DNA of 17,085 nt from Methanobacteriota archaeon (GTDB lineage Archaea; Thermoplasmatota; Poseidoniia; Poseidoniales; Poseidoniaceae): assembly GCA_011525095.1 (NCBI GenBank), contig WTIV01000129.1:1-17085 (forward strand), written 5' to 3'. The translations under genes and the position numbers were made by a program. The notes under the pieces are model-generated. The model did no database searches, was not told the origin of the DNA, and was given only the letters and a program-made list of their open reading frames with translations. Every line of letters begins with the position of its first letter. Position 1 is the stretch's first letter. This document shows positions 14,839-17,085 of this stretch, piece after piece.

Positions 14839-16777
14839 GGTTGGTCACCTCCTTTGCATGGCGTTCAATAAACGCTCTTCTATCAGGAACATCTTCTCCC
14901 ATCAGAATCTCGAACATGCGGTCTGATTCTTCAGCGTCCTTCACTGTGACTTTCAACATAGTTCGATTTTCAGGATTCATTGTGGTATTCCACAACTGGT
15001 CCGGATTCATTTCACCAAGACCCTTGTATCTCTGAACGCCGATCTTCGCATTGGGATTGTCACCTTTCAGTTCATCGATTATGATATCCCTCTCTTCATC
15101 GGAGAAGGCGTACTTACTGACACGGCCTTTAGTCAACTGGAATAGAGGAGGCTGTGCGATGTAAACGTGACCCTCTGTGATAGCAGGCCGCATGAATCTC
15201 CACAAGAACGTCAGCATCAAAGTTCGAATGTGTGCACCATCGATATCTGCGTCAGTCATTATGATAATCTTGGAATATCGAAGTTTTGATGGATCGAATG
15301 CGCCTTCATCATCAGGATTGTTTCCAACACCAGCGCCAAGTGCTCTGATAATTGTCTGAATTTCTTGATTTTGGAATACTTTCACAAGATTGTGTTTCTG
15401 CCTCTCTACATTGAGGATTTTTCCACGTAGAGGTAGAATCGCCTGTATACGGCGGTCACGACCAGTTTTAGCTGAACCGCCCGCTGAATCACCTTCTACG
15501 AGATATACCTCGCATTCACTGGGATCTCTAGACTGACAATCTGCCAACTTTCCTGGCAATCCTCCACCCTCGAGAACACCCTTTCTCCTTGTCAACTCAC
15601 GAGCTTTCTGAGCGGCTTTCCTGGCTTTAGACGCAAGAAGGGCCTTTTCGATAATCGCCTTTGCAACAGACGGGTTTTCCTCGAAGAATTCGCCCAATTT
15701 CTCGTAAACAACTGTCTGTACAACACCGGTAACCTCGCTGCTGACCAACTTATCCTTTGTCTGAGAAGAAAAAGAAGGGTCTGGGTGTTTTACGCTTACA
15801 ATTGCTGCCAGGCCTTCTCTAACATCGTCACCGGATAATGCCTCGCCCTTGAGCATGTTTTTCTTCTTCGCATATGAGTTCAAACAACTAGTCAGTGCTG
15901 TTCGCAGACCAGACATGTGAGTTCCACCATCTTTGTTACGAATGATGTTGGTGTAACACCTAATCGATTCACTAAATGCGTTAGACCACTGAAGAGCTAA
16001 ATCAACTGTAACAGTGCCTTTTTCTACTTCTTTCTCGCCTGAGATTTGAATAACAGTGGGATGAAGAATTTCCCTTCCAGAATTGATTTGTGACACATAC
16101 TCTGACAATCCGCCTTCGTAGTGATGAGTGCTTACATGTGGCTCATCTGACCTTGCATCCGTTATCTCGATTTTGAGTCCAGCGTTCAGGAAGGATGTTT
16201 CCTTTAGCCTTGTATCGATTTGGTCGAAATCAAATTCTGTGATGTTTGTGAAAATTCCCAAATCCGGTTTGAAAACGATTAGGGTTCCTGTATCCTCGCA
16301 AGTACCAACTTCGTTCAAAGGACTCACAGGAACGCCTGCTTCGTACCTTTGGTGGTACACGGTGCCGCCTCGATGAATGGTGACTTCCATCCACTCTGAG
16401 ACAGCATTCACGGCAGATACACCGACGCCGTGAAGGCCACCAGAGACCTTGTAAGAGCTGTTGTCGAATTTGCCGCCTGCGTGGAGCTTTGTCATGATAA
16501 CCTCTGCTGCAGATATGCCAAATTCTTCGTGTAGGTCCACTGGAATCCCTCTACCATAATCTCTGACGGAAAGTGAACCGTCTAGATTTAGCCCTACCTC
16601 AACAAGGTTTGTGTGACCTGCTAAATGTTCGTCTACAGAGTTGTCTACAACTTCCCAGATGCAATGATGCAAAGCAGAACCATCGTGAGGATCTCCAAGA
16701 TACATTCCAGGCCTTTTTCGGACAGCCTCAAGTCCTTCTAACACCTGAATGCTTTGTGCACTGTAATCATCTGTCAT
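14828..16777 (-). CDS. gyrB: DNA gyrase subunit B
   Basis: GyrB is the ATPase subunit of gyrase, driving strand passage through the GyrA gate. The 649-residue protein (short GyrB form without the enterobacterial insert) shows the GHKL ATPase motifs: EVVDNSVDE (E42 catalytic base, N46 magnesium ligand), DYGRGIPV (D73-V80) and GGLHGVGVSAVNA (113-125). R136, the residue that contacts novobiocin in E. coli, is kept. The TOPRIM domain has YLVEGDSAGGSAKTGRDR (425-442, E428) and MTDADIDGAHIRTL (507-520, D509 and D511), and QRYKGLGEMNPDQLW (582-596) follows. ATG 16777 has GAGGTGA four bases upstream. It is the first gene of gyrB-gyrA-leuA-like and overlaps gyrA by 11 bp. Confidence 0.98.
   Translation of the reverse strand: MTDDYSAQSIQVLEGLEAVRKRPGMYLGDPHDGSALHHCIWEVVDNSVDEHLAGHTNLVEVGLNLDGSLSVRDYGRGIPVDLHEEFGISAAEVIMTKLHAGGKFDNSSYKVSGGLHGVGVSAVNAVSEWMEVTIHRGGTVYHQRYEAGVPVSPLNEVGTCEDTGTLIVFKPDLGIFTNITEFDFDQIDTRLKETSFLNAGLKIEITDARSDEPHVSTHHYEGGLSEYVSQINSGREILHPTVIQISGEKEVEKGTVTVDLALQWSNAFSESIRCYTNIIRNKDGGTHMSGLRTALTSCLNSYAKKKNMLKGEALSGDDVREGLAAIVSVKHPDPSFSSQTKDKLVSSEVTGVVQTVVYEKLGEFFEENPSVAKAIIEKALLASKARKAAQKARELTRRKGVLEGGGLPGKLADCQSRDPSECEVYLVEGDSAGGSAKTGRDRRIQAILPLRGKILNVERQKHNLVKVFQNQEIQTIIRALGAGVGNNPDDEGAFDPSKLRYSKIIIMTDADIDGAHIRTLMLTFLWRFMRPAITEGHVYIAQPPLFQLTKGRVSKYAFSDEERDIIIDELKGDNPNAKIGVQRYKGLGEMNPDQLWNTTMNPENRTMLKVTVKDAEESDRMFEILMGEDVPDRRAFIERHAKEVTNLDI
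14845..14852 (-). promoter_or_regulatory. Shine-Dalgarno for the gyrA TTG start, inside gyrB
   Basis: Leftward GGAGGTGA, a full match to the 16S anti-Shine-Dalgarno, ends six bases before TTG 14838 and lies in the final coding stretch of gyrB. It decides the rare TTG start and suggests that gyrA translation is coupled to gyrB. Confidence 0.85.
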
Positions 16778-16781
16778 TGAC

Positions 16782-16788
16782 TCACCTC
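16782..16788 (-). promoter_or_regulatory. Shine-Dalgarno of gyrB
   Basis: Leftward GAGGTGA lies four bases before ATG 16777. A strong site on the first gene of the operon implies that the gyrB message has a 5' leader rather than being leaderless. Confidence 0.75.
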
Positions 16789-16947
16789 AATCAATAAAAT
16801 TGTTGTTAGGAATTTTCGGCGTAAACTTACTTATTATTCTCTAATATGGCCTCTTTACTCAGGTTCTGAAAATTGTCTAAAAAAATAGTAAAATTTCCCC
16901 TCAGTCGGACGATTTACGACGAGTCTCCTCCACTCAAAATATATGGT

Positions 16948-16981
16948 GTCAAAGGGGGTATATGAACATAGTCAAAGTAGG
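16948..16981 (+). repeat. short direct repeat GTCAAAGNNGG upstream of gyrB
   Basis: GTCAAAGGGGG (16948-16958) and GTCAAAGTAGG (16971-16981) agree at 9 of 11 positions and start 23 bp apart, about two helical turns. The first copy extends to TCAAAGGGGGT, found exactly once more at 9374-9384 in another promoter region. This suggests a protein-binding site; no protein can be named. Confidence 0.45.
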
Positions 16982-17085
16982 CCGAAAAAACGTGCTATTT
17001 TGGGAAAATAAAAAACAGCGAATTTTGTCATTTTCCAGTATTTATCATACATACGAATTTGAAAAACTAATCGCAACCGTTAATG

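Larger units (their letters stand above)
16778..17085. promoter_or_regulatory. AT-rich upstream region of the gyrase operon, no gene recognised
   Basis: This 308 bp stretch has no convincing reading frame on either strand; the longest ATG frame I followed (16943-17011) has 22 codons. It is visibly AT-rich with several A and T runs (for example 16879-16885 and 16986-16990), which would suit a promoter or an easily melted region. AT-rich blocks that could hold a TATA element for gyrB lie at about 16826-16845 but none is a clear match. It contains the repeated GTCAAAG motif described separately. The window ends before the next gene. Confidence 0.5.

Noticed and set aside
12055..16777. Topoisomerase IV (ParC/ParE) or archaeal topoisomerase VI as alternatives for the two topoisomerase genes.
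   Set aside because: The GyrA box QNRGGKG and the pinwheel favour gyrase over ParC, and topoisomerase VI subunits have a different architecture.
16943..17011. A 22-codon ATG frame in the region upstream of gyrB.
   Set aside because: It has no ribosome site and no recognisable peptide character, and it contains the repeated motif; chance is sufficient.

Overview
The window looks like a piece of a planktonic euryarchaeal chromosome, most plausibly Marine Group II/III (Thermoplasmatota, Poseidoniales-like). This is inferred from gene content, not from a marker tree. It carries the archaeal repair helicase Hel308 next to a Cgi121-type KEOPS subunit, together with a bacterial-type DNA gyrase pair, which several euryarchaeal lineages acquired. 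Genes are tightly packed, with 0-25 bp gaps or 1-11 bp overlaps inside operons. Several starts are GTG or TTG. I saw no tRNA, rRNA, CRISPR array, transposase or integrase.

Layout. (1) A leftward operon at 5608-1 runs hel308 > cgi121 > tldD > tldE; tldE leaves the window at its C-terminus. (2) A single rightward gene at 5674-6315 encodes a small two-helix membrane protein with TerB-like acidic repeats. It shares a 65 bp divergent intergenic region with hel308. (3) A leftward operon at 9361-6312 runs hotdog thioesterase > SprT-like zinc protease > large exported three-helix membrane protein of unknown family, with adjacent or overlapping stop and start codons. (4) A rightward gene at 9438-10730 encodes an AstE/AspA-type zinc deacylase and diverges from the thioesterase. 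(5) A leftward operon at 16777-10731 runs gyrB > gyrA > a 2-isopropylmalate/homocitrate synthase-like enzyme. (6) A 308 bp AT-rich region upstream of gyrB has no convincing gene but carries a repeated GTCAAAG-type motif.

How the genes relate. GyrB and GyrA form the A2B2 gyrase and are translationally coupled: a perfect Shine-Dalgarno for the gyrA TTG start sits inside the last codons of gyrB. TldD and TldE form the heterodimeric metalloprotease. Hel308 restarts or remodels stalled forks, and Cgi121 belongs to the tRNA t6A-synthesising KEOPS complex; the two share an operon.

I see no complete new defence or biosynthetic system. The most unusual points are a canonical EF-hand calcium-binding loop at the very C-terminus of GyrA, a Gln at the quinolone-critical Ser position of GyrA, lineage-type insertions in GyrA and Hel308, the uncharacterised TerB-like membrane protein, and the unknown exported membrane protein co-transcribed with a SprT-type protease.
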